Assembly (NCBI RefSeq): GCF_029227915.1
Contig: NC_079885.1
Location: 19,851,001 to 19,915,000, forward strand
DNA: 64,000 nt
Direction: 5' to 3'
Source of the DNA: Hydractinia symbiolongicarpus
Lineage: Eukaryota > Cnidaria > Hydrozoa > Anthoathecata > Hydractiniidae
In this document: positions 54,847 to 64,000 of the stretch, piece after piece
Position numbering within the stretch: the first letter of the stretch is position 1
Layout of the letters: each line of letters opens with the position of its first letter
Translations under genes and position numbers: made by a program
The notes under the pieces: generated by a model
Told to the model about the DNA's origin: nothing
The model's database searches: none
Seen by the model: the letters and a program-made list of their open reading frames with translations, nothing else

Positions 54847-54877
<31 letters not shown>
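54804..54877 (+). tRNA. tRNA-Asn(GTT) A102
   Basis: Single change A42T (T28-T42 mismatch). Confidence 0.7.
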
Positions 54878-55071
54878 CAAAAAACAAATTCGTTGATCAG
54901 ATGAAACAGATAGTGCTACCACTGCTTATGATTCCTAATGTCACGATAATTGTAAAAGCAATGGTAGTTTTAGTCTTGAAACTACGTTTACCTGCATAGT
55001 CAGATGTGGTGTTAAAAACATTGAAATTGAATTAGCTAACTAATAAATAGGGATACTTCAGTATGTTTCGT

Positions 55072-55145
55072 GTTTCCGTGCCGCAAATGGTTAGCGCGTT
55101 CGCCTGTTAACTGAAAGGTTGGTGGTTCAAGCGCCCCCGGGGAAG
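55072..55145 (+). pseudogene. tRNA-Asn pseudogene B102
   Basis: Class B-a; acceptor GTTTCCG, altered T arm. Confidence 0.75.
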
Positions 55146-55340
55146 CGATGAACAAATATGTCCATCAGAAGAATCAGAGAGTGCTATCACTGCCTCTTAT
55201 TCCTAATGTCACATTAACTGTAAGAGCAACGGTAGTGTTACTCTTGTAGCCATGTTTACTGGCATCATCAGATATGCTATTAAAAATAAATGAAAGTAAA
55301 TGAGTCAACTTGTAAATAGGGAAACTTCAGTAAGTTTCAT

Positions 55341-55357
55341 GTCTCCGTGGCGCAATT

Positions 55358-55389
<32 letters not shown>

Positions 55390-55414
55390 TGTGGTTCAAG
55401 CCCACCCGGCGTCG
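55341..55414 (+). pseudogene. tRNA-Asn A103, degraded acceptor
   Basis: G49T, G69C and A71T: one T-stem and two acceptor pairs lost. Anticodon GTT and both boxes remain. Confidence 0.55.
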
Positions 55415-55608
55415 CAATGAACAAATACTTCGATCAGATAAAGCAGATAGTGCTACCACTGCTTATGATTCCTAATGTCACGATAATTGTAAAAGCAACG
55501 GTAGTTTTAGTCTTGAAACTACGTTTACCTGCATAGTCAGATGTGGTGTTAGAAACATTGAAATTGAATTAGCTAACTAGTAAATGGGGATACTTCAGTA
55601 TGTTTCGC

Positions 55609-55682
55609 GTCTCCGTGCCGAAATTGGTTAGCGCTTTCGGCTGTTAACGGAAAGGTTGGTGGTTCAAGCCCACCCGGGCAAG
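55609..55682 (+). pseudogene. tRNA-Asn pseudogene B103
   Basis: Class B-i; G26T. Confidence 0.75.
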
Positions 55683-55877
55683 CGATGAACAAGTATGTCC
55701 ATCAGAAAAATCAGAGAGTGCTATCACTGTCTCTTATTCCTAAAGTCACGTTAACTGTAAGAGCAACAGGAGTTTTACTGTTGTAACCATGTTTACTGGC
55801 ATCATCAGATGTGTAATTAAAAATAAACGAAAGTAAATGAGCCAACTTGTAAATAGGGAAACTTCAGTAAGTTTCAT

Positions 55878-55907
55878 GTCTCCGTGGCGCAATTGGTTAG
55901 CGCGTTT

Positions 55908-55946
<39 letters not shown>

Positions 55947-55951
55947 TGAGG
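55878..55951 (+). pseudogene. tRNA-Asn A104, degraded acceptor
   Basis: C29T wobble, G69T and C72G (two acceptor mismatches). Confidence 0.55.
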
Positions 55952-56145
55952 CAATGAACAAATACTTCGATCAGATAAAGCAGATAGTGCTATCACTGCT
56001 TATGATTCCTAATGTCACGATAATTGTAAAAGCAATGGTAGTTTTAGTCTTGAAACTACGTTTACCTGCATAGTCAGATGTGGTGTTAAAAACATTGAAA
56101 TTGAATTAGCTAACTAATAAATAGGGATACTTCAGTATGTTTCGT

Positions 56146-56219
56146 CTTTCCGTGCCGCAATTGGTTAGCGCGTTCGCCTGTTAACTGAAAGGTTGGTGGT
56201 TCAAGCGCCCCCGGGGAAG
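56146..56219 (+). pseudogene. tRNA-Asn pseudogene B104
   Basis: Class B-a; first base C, altered T arm. Confidence 0.75.
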
Positions 56220-56414
56220 CGATGAACAAATATGTCCATCAGAAGAATCAGAGAGTGCTATCACTGCCTCTTATTCCTAATGTCACATTAACTGTAAGAG
56301 CAACGGTAGTGTTACTCTTGTAGCCATGTTTACTGGCATCATCAGATATGCTATTAAAAATAAATGAAAGTAAATGAGTCAACTTGTAAATAGGGAAACT
56401 TCAGTAAGTTTCAT

Positions 56415-56431
56415 GTCTCCGTGGCGCAATT

Positions 56432-56463
<32 letters not shown>

Positions 56464-56488
56464 TGTGGTTCAAGCCCACCCGGCGTCG
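56415..56488 (+). pseudogene. tRNA-Asn A105, degraded acceptor
   Basis: G49T, G69C and A71T; duplicate of A103. Confidence 0.55.
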
Positions 56489-56682
56489 CAATGAACAAAT
56501 ACTTCGATCAGATAAAGCAGATAGTGCTACCACTGCTTATGATTCCTAATGTCACGATAATTGTAAAAGCAACGGTAGTTTTAGTCTTGAAACTACGTTT
56601 ACCTGCATAGTCAGATGTGGTGTTAGAAACATTGAAATTGAATTAGCTAACTAGTAAATAGGGATACTTCAGTATGTTTCGC

Positions 56683-56723
56683 GTCTCCGTGCCGAAATTG
56701 GTTAGCACTTTCGGCTGTTAACG

Positions 56724-56754
<31 letters not shown>

Positions 56755-56756
56755 AG
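56683..56756 (+). pseudogene. tRNA-Asn pseudogene B105
   Basis: Class B-i; G24A and G26T. Confidence 0.75.
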
Positions 56757-56951
56757 CGATGAACAAGTATGTCCATCAGAAAAATCAGAGAGTGCTATCA
56801 CTGTCTCTTATTCCTAAAGTCACGTTAACTGTAAGAGCAACAGGAGTTTTACTGTTGTAACCATGTTTACTGGCATCATCAGATGTGTAATTAAAAATAA
56901 ACGAAAGTAAATGAGCCAACTTGTAAATAGGGAAACTTCAGTAAGTTTCAT

Positions 56952-56981
56952 GTCTCCGTGGCGCAATTGGTTAGCGCGTTT

Positions 56982-57020
<39 letters not shown>

Positions 57021-57025
57021 TGAGG
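56952..57025 (+). pseudogene. tRNA-Asn A106, degraded acceptor
   Basis: C29T, G69T and C72G; duplicate of A104. Confidence 0.55.
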
Positions 57026-57219
57026 CAATGAACAAATACTTCGATCAGATAAAGCAGATAGTGCTATCACTGCTTATGATTCCTAATGTCATGATAATTG
57101 TAAAAGCAATGGTAGTTTTAGTCTTGAAACTACGTTTACCTGCATAGTCAGATGTGGTGTTAAAAACATTGAAATTGAATTAGCTAACTAATAAATAGGG
57201 ATACTTCAGTATGTTTCGT

Positions 57220-57260
57220 GTTTCCGTGCCGCAATTGGTTAGCGCGTTCGCCTGTTAACT

Positions 57261-57291
<31 letters not shown>

Positions 57292-57293
57292 AG
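57220..57293 (+). pseudogene. tRNA-Asn pseudogene B106
   Basis: Class B-a; acceptor GTTTCCG with normal CCACC. Confidence 0.75.
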
Positions 57294-57488
57294 CGATGAA
57301 CAAATATGTCCATCAGAAGAATCAGAGAGTGCTATCACTGCCTCTTATTCCTAATGTCACATTAACTGTAAGAGCAACGGTAGTGTTACTCTTGTAGCCA
57401 TGTTTACTGGCATCATCAGATATGCTATTAAAAATAAATGAAAGTAAATGAGTCAACTTGTAAATAGGGAAACTTCAGTAAGTTTCAT

Positions 57489-57505
57489 GACTCCGTGGCG
57501 CAATT

Positions 57506-57537
<32 letters not shown>

Positions 57538-57562
57538 TGTGGTTCAAGCCCACCCAGCGTCG
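57489..57562 (+). pseudogene. tRNA-Asn A107, degraded acceptor
   Basis: T2A, G49T, G67A, G69C and A71T. T2A pairs with none of the changes except as A2-T71, which restores pair 2-71. Confidence 0.55.
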
Positions 57563-57756
57563 CAATGAACAAATACTTCGATCAGATAAAGCAGATAGTG
57601 CTACCACTGCTTATGATTCCTAATGTCACGATAATTGTAAAAGCAACGGTAGTTTTAGTCTTGAAACTACGTTTACCTGCATAGTCAGATGTGGTGTTAG
57701 AAACATTGAAATTGAATTAGCTAACTAGTAAATAGGGATACTTCAGTATGTTTCGC

Positions 57757-57797
57757 GTCTCCGTGCCGAAATTGGTTAGCGCTTTCGGCTGTTAACG

Positions 57798-57828
<31 letters not shown>

Positions 57829-57830
57829 AG
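57757..57830 (+). pseudogene. tRNA-Asn pseudogene B107
   Basis: Class B-i; G26T. Confidence 0.75.
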
Positions 57831-58024
57831 CGATGAACAAGTATGTCCATCAGAAAAATCAGAGAGTGCTATCACTGTCTCTTATTCCTAAAGTCACGTT
57901 AACTGTAAGAGCAACAGGAGTTTTACTGTTGTAACCATGTTTACTGGCATCATCTGATGTGCTATTAAAAATAAATGAAAGTAAATGAGCCAACTTGTAA
58001 ATAGGGAAACTTCAGTGAATTCAT

Positions 58025-58065
58025 GTCTCCGTGGCGCAATTGGTTAGCGCGTTCGGCTGTTAACT

Positions 58066-58098
<33 letters not shown>
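58025..58098 (+). tRNA. tRNA-Asn(GTT) A108
   Basis: C40T gives a G-T wobble in the anticodon stem; otherwise consensus. Confidence 0.83.
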
Positions 58099-58292
58099 CA
58101 AAGAACAAATTCTTTGATCAGATGAAACAGATAGTGCTACCACTGCTTATAATTCCTAATGTCACGATAATTGTAAAAGCAACGGTAGTTTTAGTCTTGA
58201 AACTACGTTTACCTGCATAGTCAGATGTGGTGTTAAAAACATTGAAATTGAATTAGCTAACTAATAAATAGGGATACTTCAGTATGTTTCGT

Positions 58293-58366
58293 GTCTCCGT
58301 GCCGAAATTGGTTAGCGCTTTCGGCTGTTAACAGAAAGGTTGGTGGTTCAAGCCCAAGCGGGGAAG
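58293..58366 (+). pseudogene. tRNA-Asn pseudogene B108
   Basis: Class B-i with C40A and G26T; T strand CCAAG. Confidence 0.75.
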
Positions 58367-58561
58367 CGATGAACAAATATGTCTATCAGAAGAATCAGAG
58401 AGTGCTATCACTGCCTCTTATTCCTAATGTCACGTTATTTGTAAGAGCAACGGTAGTGTTACTCTTGTAGCCATGTTTACTGGCATCATCAGATGTGCTA
58501 TTAAAAATAAATGAAAGTGAATAAGCCAACTTTTAAATAGGGAAACTTCAGTAAGTTTCAT

Positions 58562-58578
58562 GTCTCCGTGGCGCAATT

Positions 58579-58611
<33 letters not shown>

Positions 58612-58635
58612 TTGGTTCAAGCCCACCAGGGGACG
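58562..58635 (+). tRNA. tRNA-Asn(GTT) A109
   Basis: G50T (T-stem mismatch) and C66A (G7-A66 mismatch). Confidence 0.6.
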
Positions 58636-58829
58636 CAATGAACAAATACTTCGATCAGAAGCAACAGATAGTGCTACCACTGCTTATGATTCCTAATGTC
58701 ACGATAATTGTAAAAGCAACGGTAGTTTTAGTCTTGAAACTACGTTTATCTGCATAGTCAGATGTGGTGTTAAAAACATTGAAATTGAATTAGGTAACAA
58801 GTAAATAGGGATACTTTAGTATGTTTCGC

Positions 58830-58903
58830 GTCTCCGTGCCGCAATTGGTTAGCGCGTTCGGCTGTTAACGGAAAGGTTGGTGGTTCAAACCCACCCGGGG
58901 AAG
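58830..58903 (+). pseudogene. tRNA-Asn pseudogene B109
   Basis: Class B-k. Confidence 0.75.
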
Positions 58904-59097
58904 CGATGAACAAATATGTCCATCAGAAGAATCAGAGAGTGCTATCACTGCCTCTTATTCCTAAAGTCACGTTAACTGTAAGAGCAACGGTAGTGTTACA
59001 CTTGTAGCCATGTCTACTGGCATCATCAGATGTGCTATTAAAAATAAATGAAAGTAAATGAGCCAACTTGTAAATAGGGAAACTTCAGTGAATTCAT

Positions 59098-59114
59098 GTC
59101 TCCGTGGCGCAATT

Positions 59115-59171
<57 letters not shown>
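59098..59171 (+). tRNA. tRNA-Asn(GTT) A110, consensus
   Basis: Consensus 74 nt with distal TTTT present. Confidence 0.92.
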
Positions 59172-59365
59172 CAAAGAACAAATTCTTTGATCAGATGAAA
59201 CAGATAGTGCTACCACTGCTTATAATTCCTAATGTCACGATAATTGTAAAAGCAACGGTAGTTTTAGTCTTGAAACTACGTTTACCTGCATAGTCAGATG
59301 TGGTGTTAAAAACATTGAAATTGAATTAGCTAACTAATAAATAGGGATACTTCAGTATGTTTCGT

Positions 59366-59439
59366 GTCTCCGTGCCGCAATTGGTTAGCGCGTTCGCCTG
59401 TTAACTGAGAGGTTGGTGGGTCAAGCGCCCCCGGGGAAG
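59366..59439 (+). pseudogene. tRNA-Asn pseudogene B110
   Basis: Class B-a; A44G, T54G and altered T arm. Confidence 0.75.
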
Positions 59440-59634
59440 CGATGAACAAATATGTCCATCAGAAGAATCAGAGAGTGCTATCACTGCCTCTTATTCCTAA
59501 TGTCACGTTAACTGTAAGAGCAACGGTAGTGTTACTCTTGTAGCCATGTTTACTGGCATCATCAGATGTGCTATTAAAAATAAACGAAAGTAAATGAGCC
59601 AACTTGCAAATAGGGAAACTTCAGTAAGTTTCAT

Positions 59635-59651
59635 GTCTCCGTGGCGCAATT

Positions 59652-59708
<57 letters not shown>
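59635..59708 (+). tRNA. tRNA-Asn(GTT) A111, consensus
   Basis: Consensus 74 nt; spacer start GCAATGAACAAGCACTTC. Confidence 0.92.
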
Positions 59709-59901
59709 CAATGAACAAGCACTTCGATCAGATGAAACAGATAGTGCTACCACTGCTTATGATTCCTAATGTCACGATAATTGTAAAAGCAACGTTAGTT
59801 TTAGTCTTGAAACTACGTTTACTGCATAGTCAGATGTGGTGTTAAAAACATTGAAATTGAATTAGCTAACTAGTAAATAGGGATATTTCAGTATGTTTCG
59901 T

Positions 59902-59974
59902 TTCTCCGTGCCGCAATTGGTAATGCGTTCGGCTGTTAACAGAAAGGTTGGTGGTTCAAGCCCAAACGGGGAAG
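59902..59974 (+). pseudogene. tRNA-Asn pseudogene B111
   Basis: Class B-j; C40A. Confidence 0.72.
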
Positions 59975-60169
59975 CGATGAACAAATATGTCTATCAGAAG
60001 AATCAGAGAGTGCTATCACTGCCTCTTATTCCTAATGTCACGTTATTTGTAAGAGCAACGGTAGTGTTACTCTTGTAGCCATGTTTACTGGCATCATCAG
60101 ATGTGCTATTAAAAATAAATGAAAGTGAATAAGCCAACTTTTAAATAGGGAAACTTCAGTAAGTTTCAT

Positions 60170-60186
60170 GTCTCCGTGGCGCAATT

Positions 60187-60219
<33 letters not shown>

Positions 60220-60243
60220 TTGGTTCAAGCCCACCCGGGGACG
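60170..60243 (+). tRNA. tRNA-Asn(GTT) A112
   Basis: Single change G50T. Confidence 0.7.
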
Positions 60244-60437
60244 CAATGAACAAATACTTCGATCAGATGCAACAGATAGTGCTACCACTGCTTATGATTC
60301 CTAATGTCACGATAATTGTAAAAGCAACGGTAGTTTTAGTCTTGAAACTACGTTTACCTGCATAGTCAGATGTGGTGTTAAAAACATTGAAATTGAATTA
60401 GGTAACAAGTAAATAGGGATACTTTAGTATGTTTCGC

Positions 60438-60511
60438 GTCTCCGTGCCGCAATTGGTTAGCGCGTTCGGCTGTTAACGGAAAGGTTGGTGGTTCAAACCC
60501 ACCCGGGGAAG
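60438..60511 (+). pseudogene. tRNA-Asn pseudogene B112
   Basis: Class B-k. Confidence 0.75.
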
Positions 60512-60705
60512 CGATGAACAAATATGTCCATCAGAAGAATCAGAGAGTGCTATCACTGCCTCTTATTCCTAAAGTCACGTTAACTGTAAGAGCAACGGTA
60601 GTGTTACACTTGTAGCCATGTCTACTGGCATCATCAGATGTGCTATTAAAAATAAATGAAAGTAAATGAGCCAACTTGTAAATAGGGAAACTTCAGTAAA
60701 TTCAT

Positions 60706-60722
60706 GTCTCCGTGGCGCAATT

Positions 60723-60770
<48 letters not shown>

Positions 60771-60779
60771 TCGGGGACG
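60706..60779 (+). tRNA. tRNA-Asn(GTT) A113
   Basis: C65T gives a G49-T65 wobble; otherwise consensus. Confidence 0.83.
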
Positions 60780-60973
60780 CAAAGAACAAATTCTTCGATC
60801 AGATGCAACAGATAGTGCTACCACTGCTTATGATTCCTAATGTCACGATAATTGAAAAAGCAACGGTAGTTTTAGTCTTGAAACTACGTTTACCTGCATA
60901 GTCAGATGTGGTGTTAAAAACATTGAAACTGAATTAGGTAACAAGTAAATAGGGATACTTTAGTATGTTTCGC

Positions 60974-61047
60974 GTCTCCGTGCCGCAATTGGTTAGCGCG
61001 TTCGGCTGTTAACGGAAAGGTTGGTGGTTCAAACCCACCCGGGGAAG
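60974..61047 (+). pseudogene. tRNA-Asn pseudogene B113
   Basis: Class B-k. Confidence 0.75.
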
Positions 61048-61241
61048 CGATGAACAAATATGTCCATCAGAAGAATCAGAGAGTGCTATCACTGCCTCTT
61101 ATTCCTAAAGTCACGTTAACTGTAAGAGCAACGGTAGTGTTACACTTGTAGCCATGTCTACTGGCATCATCAGATGTGCTATTAAAAATAAATGAAAGTA
61201 AATGAGCCAACTTGTAAATAGGAAAACTTCAGTGAATTCAT

Positions 61242-61258
61242 GTCTCCGTGGCGCAATT

Positions 61259-61306
<48 letters not shown>

Positions 61307-61315
61307 TCGGGGACG
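61242..61315 (+). tRNA. tRNA-Asn(GTT) A114
   Basis: C65T wobble, as A113. Confidence 0.83.
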
Positions 61316-61509
61316 CAAAGAACAAATTCTTTGATCAGATGAAACAGATAGTGCTACCACTGCTTATAATTCCTAATGTCACGATAATTGTAAAAGCAAC
61401 GGTAGTTTTAGTCTTGAAACTACGTTTACCTGCATAGTCAGATGTGGTGTTAAAAACATTGAAATTGAATTAGCTAACTAATAAATAGGGATACTTCAGT
61501 ATGTTTCGT

Positions 61510-61550
61510 GTCTCCGTGCCGAAATTGGTAAGCGCTTTCGGCTGTTAAAG

Positions 61551-61581
<31 letters not shown>

Positions 61582-61583
61582 AG
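61510..61583 (+). pseudogene. tRNA-Asn pseudogene B114
   Basis: Class B-i; G26T and C39A. Confidence 0.75.
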
Positions 61584-61778
61584 CGATGAACAAGTATGTC
61601 CATTAGAAAAATCAGAGAGTGCTATCACTGCCTCTTATTCCTAATGTCACGTTAACTGTAAGAGCAACGGTAGTGTTACTGTTGTAACCATGTTTACTGG
61701 CATCATCAGATGTGCTATTAAAAATAAACGAAAGTAAATGAGCCAACTTGCAAATAGGGAAACTTCAGTAAGTTTCAT

Positions 61779-61802
61779 GTCTCCGTGGCGCAATTGGTTA
61801 GT

Positions 61803-61852
<50 letters not shown>
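61779..61852 (+). tRNA. tRNA-Asn(GTT) A115
   Basis: C23T wobble, as A14; foldable. Confidence 0.85.
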
Positions 61853-62045
61853 CAATGAACAAGCACTTCGATCAGATGAAACAGATAGTGCTACCACTGC
61901 TTATGATTCCTAATGTCACGATAATTGTAAAAGCAACGTTAGTTTTAGTCTTGAAACTACGTTTACTGCATAGTCAGATGTGGTGTTAAAAACATTGAAA
62001 TTGAATTAGCTAACTAGTAAATAGGGATATTTCAGTATGTTTCGT

Positions 62046-62118
62046 TTCTCCGTGCCGCAATTGGTAATGCGTTCGGCTGTTAACAGAAAGGTTGGTGGTT
62101 CAAGCCCAAGCGGGGAAG
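62046..62118 (+). pseudogene. tRNA-Asn pseudogene B115
   Basis: Class B-j; C40A. Confidence 0.72.
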
Positions 62119-62313
62119 CGATGAACAAATATGTCTATCAGAAGAATCAGAGAGTGCTATCACTGCCTCTTATTCCTAATGTCACGTTATTTGTAAGAGC
62201 AACGGTAGTGTTACTCTTGTAGCCATGTTTACTGGCATCATCAGATGTGCTATTAAAAATAAATGAAAGTGAATAAGCCAACTTTTAAATAGGGAAACTT
62301 CAGTAAGTTTCAT

Positions 62314-62330
62314 GTCTCCGTGGCGCAATT

Positions 62331-62363
<33 letters not shown>

Positions 62364-62387
62364 TTGGTTCAAGCCCACCCGGGGACG
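62314..62387 (+). tRNA. tRNA-Asn(GTT) A116
   Basis: Single change G50T. Confidence 0.7.
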
Positions 62388-62581
62388 CAATGAACAAATA
62401 CTTCGATCAGATGCAACAGATAGTGCTACCACTGCTTATGATTCCTAATGTCACGATAATTGTAAAAGCAACGGTAGTTTTAGTCTTGAAACTACGTTTA
62501 CCTGCATAGTCAGATGTGGTGTTAAAAACATTGAAATTGAATTAGGTAACAAGTAAATAGGGATACTTTAGTATGTTTCGC

Positions 62582-62655
62582 GTCTCCGTGCCGCAATTGG
62601 TTAGCGCGTTCGGCTGTTAACGGAAAGGTTGGTGGTTCAAACCCACCCGGGGAAG
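62582..62655 (+). pseudogene. tRNA-Asn pseudogene B116
   Basis: Class B-k. Confidence 0.75.
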
Positions 62656-62849
62656 CGATGAACAAATATGTCCATCAGAAGAATCAGAGAGTGCTATCAC
62701 TGCCTCTTATTCCTAAAGTCACGTTAACTGTAAGAGCAACGGTAGTGTTACACTTGTAGCCATGTCTACTGGCATCATCAGATGTGCTATTAAAAATAAA
62801 TGAAAGTAAATGAGCCAACTTGTAAATAGGGAAACTTCAGTGAATTCAT

Positions 62850-62866
62850 GTCTCCGTGGCGCAATT

Positions 62867-62923
<57 letters not shown>
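62850..62923 (+). tRNA. tRNA-Asn(GTT) A117, consensus
   Basis: Consensus 74 nt with distal TTTT present. Confidence 0.92.
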
Positions 62924-63117
62924 CAAAGAACAAATTCTTTGATCAGATGAAACAGATAGTGCTACCACTGCTTATAATTCCTAATGTCACGATAATTGTA
63001 AAAGCAACGGTAGTTTTAGTCTTGAAACTACGTTTACCTGCATAGTCAGATGTGGTGTTAAAAACATTGAAATTGAATTAGCTAACTAATAAATAGGGAT
63101 ACTTCAGTATGTTTCGT

Positions 63118-63191
63118 GTCTCCGTGCCGCAATTGGTTAGCGCGTTTGCCTGTTAACTGAGAGGTTGGTGGGTCAAGCGCCCCCGGGGAAG
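63118..63191 (+). pseudogene. tRNA-Asn pseudogene B117
   Basis: Class B-a; C29T, A44G, T54G. Confidence 0.75.
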
Positions 63192-63386
63192 CGATGAACA
63201 AATATGTCCATCAGAAGAATCAGAGAGTGCTATCACTGCCTCTTATTCCTAATGTCACGTTAACTGTAAGAGCAACGGTAGTGTTACTCTTGTAGCCAAG
63301 TTTTCTGGCATCATCAGATATGCTATTAAAAATAAATGAAAGTAAATGAGCCAACTTGTAAATAGGGAAACTTCAGTAAGTTTCAT

Positions 63387-63403
63387 GTCTCCGTGGCGCA
63401 ATT

Positions 63404-63435
<32 letters not shown>

Positions 63436-63460
63436 TGTGGTTCAATCCCACCCGGGGACG
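63387..63460 (+). tRNA. tRNA-Asn(GTT) A118
   Basis: G49T (T-stem mismatch) and G59T in the T loop; box B still fits consensus. Confidence 0.68.
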
Positions 63461-63653
63461 CAATGAACAAGCACTTCGATCAGATGAAACAGATAGTGCT
63501 ACCACTGCTTATGATTCCTAATGTCACGATAATTGTAAAAGCAACGTTAGTTTTAGTCTTGAAACTACGTTTACTGCATAGTCAGATGTGGTGTTAAAAA
63601 CATTGAAATTGAATTAGCTAACTAGTAAATAGGGATATTTCAGTATGTTTCGT

Positions 63654-63726
63654 TTCTCCGTGCCGCAATTGGTAATGCGTTCGGCTGTTAACAGAAAGGT
63701 TGGTGGTTCAAGCCCAAACGGGGAAG
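63654..63726 (+). pseudogene. tRNA-Asn pseudogene B118
   Basis: Class B-j; C40A. Confidence 0.72.
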
Positions 63727-63921
63727 CGATGAACAAATATGTCTATCAGAAGAATCAGAGAGTGCTATCACTGCCTCTTATTCCTAATGTCACGTTATTT
63801 GTAAGAGCAACGGTAGTGTTACTCTTGTAGCCATGTTTACTGGCATCATCAGATGTGCTATTAAAAATAAATGAAAGTGAATAAGCCAACTTTTAAATAG
63901 GGAAACTTCAGTAAGTTTCAT

Positions 63922-63938
63922 GTCTCCGTGGCGCAATT

Positions 63939-63971
<33 letters not shown>

Positions 63972-63995
63972 TTGGTTCAAGCCCACCCGGGGACG
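63922..63995 (+). tRNA. tRNA-Asn(GTT) A119
   Basis: Single change G50T. Complete within the window; its spacer is cut by the window end. Confidence 0.7.
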
Positions 63996-64000
63996 CAATG

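Larger units (their letters stand above)
53100..55250 (+). repeat. 1,072-bp tandem duplication
   Basis: A99-B100 and A101-B102 are two-dimer copies sharing G50T in the first A and the GTTTCCG acceptor in the second B. Confidence 0.75.
55072..57960 (+). repeat. 1,074-bp triplication
   Basis: B102-A103-B103-A104 recurs at 56146 and, in part, at 57220 with an exact 1,074-bp step. Diverges before A108. Confidence 0.85.
1..64000 (+). repeat. Tandem tRNA-Asn array (A/B dimers)
   Basis: The window is filled by head-to-tail monomers of 268-269 bp, each with a 74-nt tRNA-Asn or degenerate tRNA-Asn and a spacer of about 195 bp. Class A and class B monomers alternate, giving a dimer of 536-537 bp. I count 119 class A, 116 class B and 4 class C tRNA copies. 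A and B spacers align along their whole length (for example TTCCTAATGTCACG, GCAACGGTAGT, AAATAGG and ACTTCAGTA occur at matching places), so both come from one ancestral monomer. No stretch over 300 bp lacks a tRNA-like copy. The array continues beyond both ends. It could be read as a tRNA gene cluster or as a tRNA-derived satellite; the intact class A copies favour the former. Confidence 0.95.
58450..64000 (+). repeat. 1,608/2,144-bp repeats (3-4-3 dimers)
   Basis: The series G50T copy, consensus or C65T copy, then an A copy followed by B-j starts at A109, A112 and A116. The middle copy has an extra dimer (A113/B113), making it 2,144 bp rather than 1,608. Confidence 0.8.

Noticed and set aside
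1-64000. CRISPR array, because of the even spacing
   Set aside because: The spaced element is a 74-nt tRNA, and the spacers are themselves homologous repeats rather than unique sequences. The sequence is eukaryotic.
1-64000. tRNA-derived SINE family
   Set aside because: Copies are strictly tandem and in one orientation. I see no LINE-related tail, simple-repeat 3' end or target-site duplications. A SINE-born satellite remains possible but is unsupported.
1-64000. Bacterial or organellar tRNA operon
   Set aside because: No encoded CCA, consensus Pol III A and B boxes, and a body matching animal cytosolic tRNA-Asn.
1-64000. rRNA, snRNA or 5S genes within the spacers
   Set aside because: The spacers show no recognisable 5S internal control region or snRNA motif; they align only to each other.

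Overview
The whole window is one tandem array of tRNA-Asn-derived repeats, all on the + strand, running off both ends. I see no protein gene, rRNA or autonomous transposon. The parent tRNA is 74 nt, with anticodon GTT, an uninterrupted cloverleaf, internal Pol III A and B boxes and no encoded CCA. This is the animal type of cytosolic tRNA-Asn, so the source is a eukaryotic nuclear genome, most likely a metazoan. The AT-rich spacers give no family I recognise, so I do not name a species.

The basic monomer is about 268 bp: 74 bp of tRNA plus about 195 bp of spacer. Monomers alternate between two classes. Class A (119 copies) carries a good tRNA-Asn, or one with a few changes. Class B (116 copies) carries a degenerate copy that has lost box A, the anticodon stem and the first acceptor pair. 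The A+B dimer is about 537 bp. Four further copies (class C, near 25.3, 41.7, 44.3 and 47.3 kb) are a third type that breaks the A-B alternation. Twenty-eight A copies are identical to the 74-nt consensus. Most others carry one to four substitutions that recur in register along the array. Mutations are written as base, standard tRNA position, new base (T for U), for example G30T.

Layout. 0-8 kb: dimers including the 73-nt variant X, TTT-anticodon copies and a run of class B-c pseudogenes. 8-25 kb: mosaic of higher-order blocks with an A-A junction (8.1 kb) and a 771-bp deletion (12.5 kb). 25-41 kb: near-copies of the 8-24 kb blocks (offsets 17,200, 14,215 and 17,431 bp) plus a 3,217-bp tandem duplication. 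42-49 kb: more uniform dimers with a 2,953-bp, 11-monomer tandem duplication. 49-64 kb: short duplications of 2,142, 1,072-1,074 and 1,608/2,144 bp. Everything fits repeated unequal crossing-over.

The most unusual functional point is that no unit has a T-run terminator next to the tRNA. The only consistent TTTT lies about 90 bp downstream of class A copies; class B copies have none at that position, so a transcript started at B would be expected to read into A. The short reading frames through the tRNAs on both strands are artefacts of repeated tRNA sequence.
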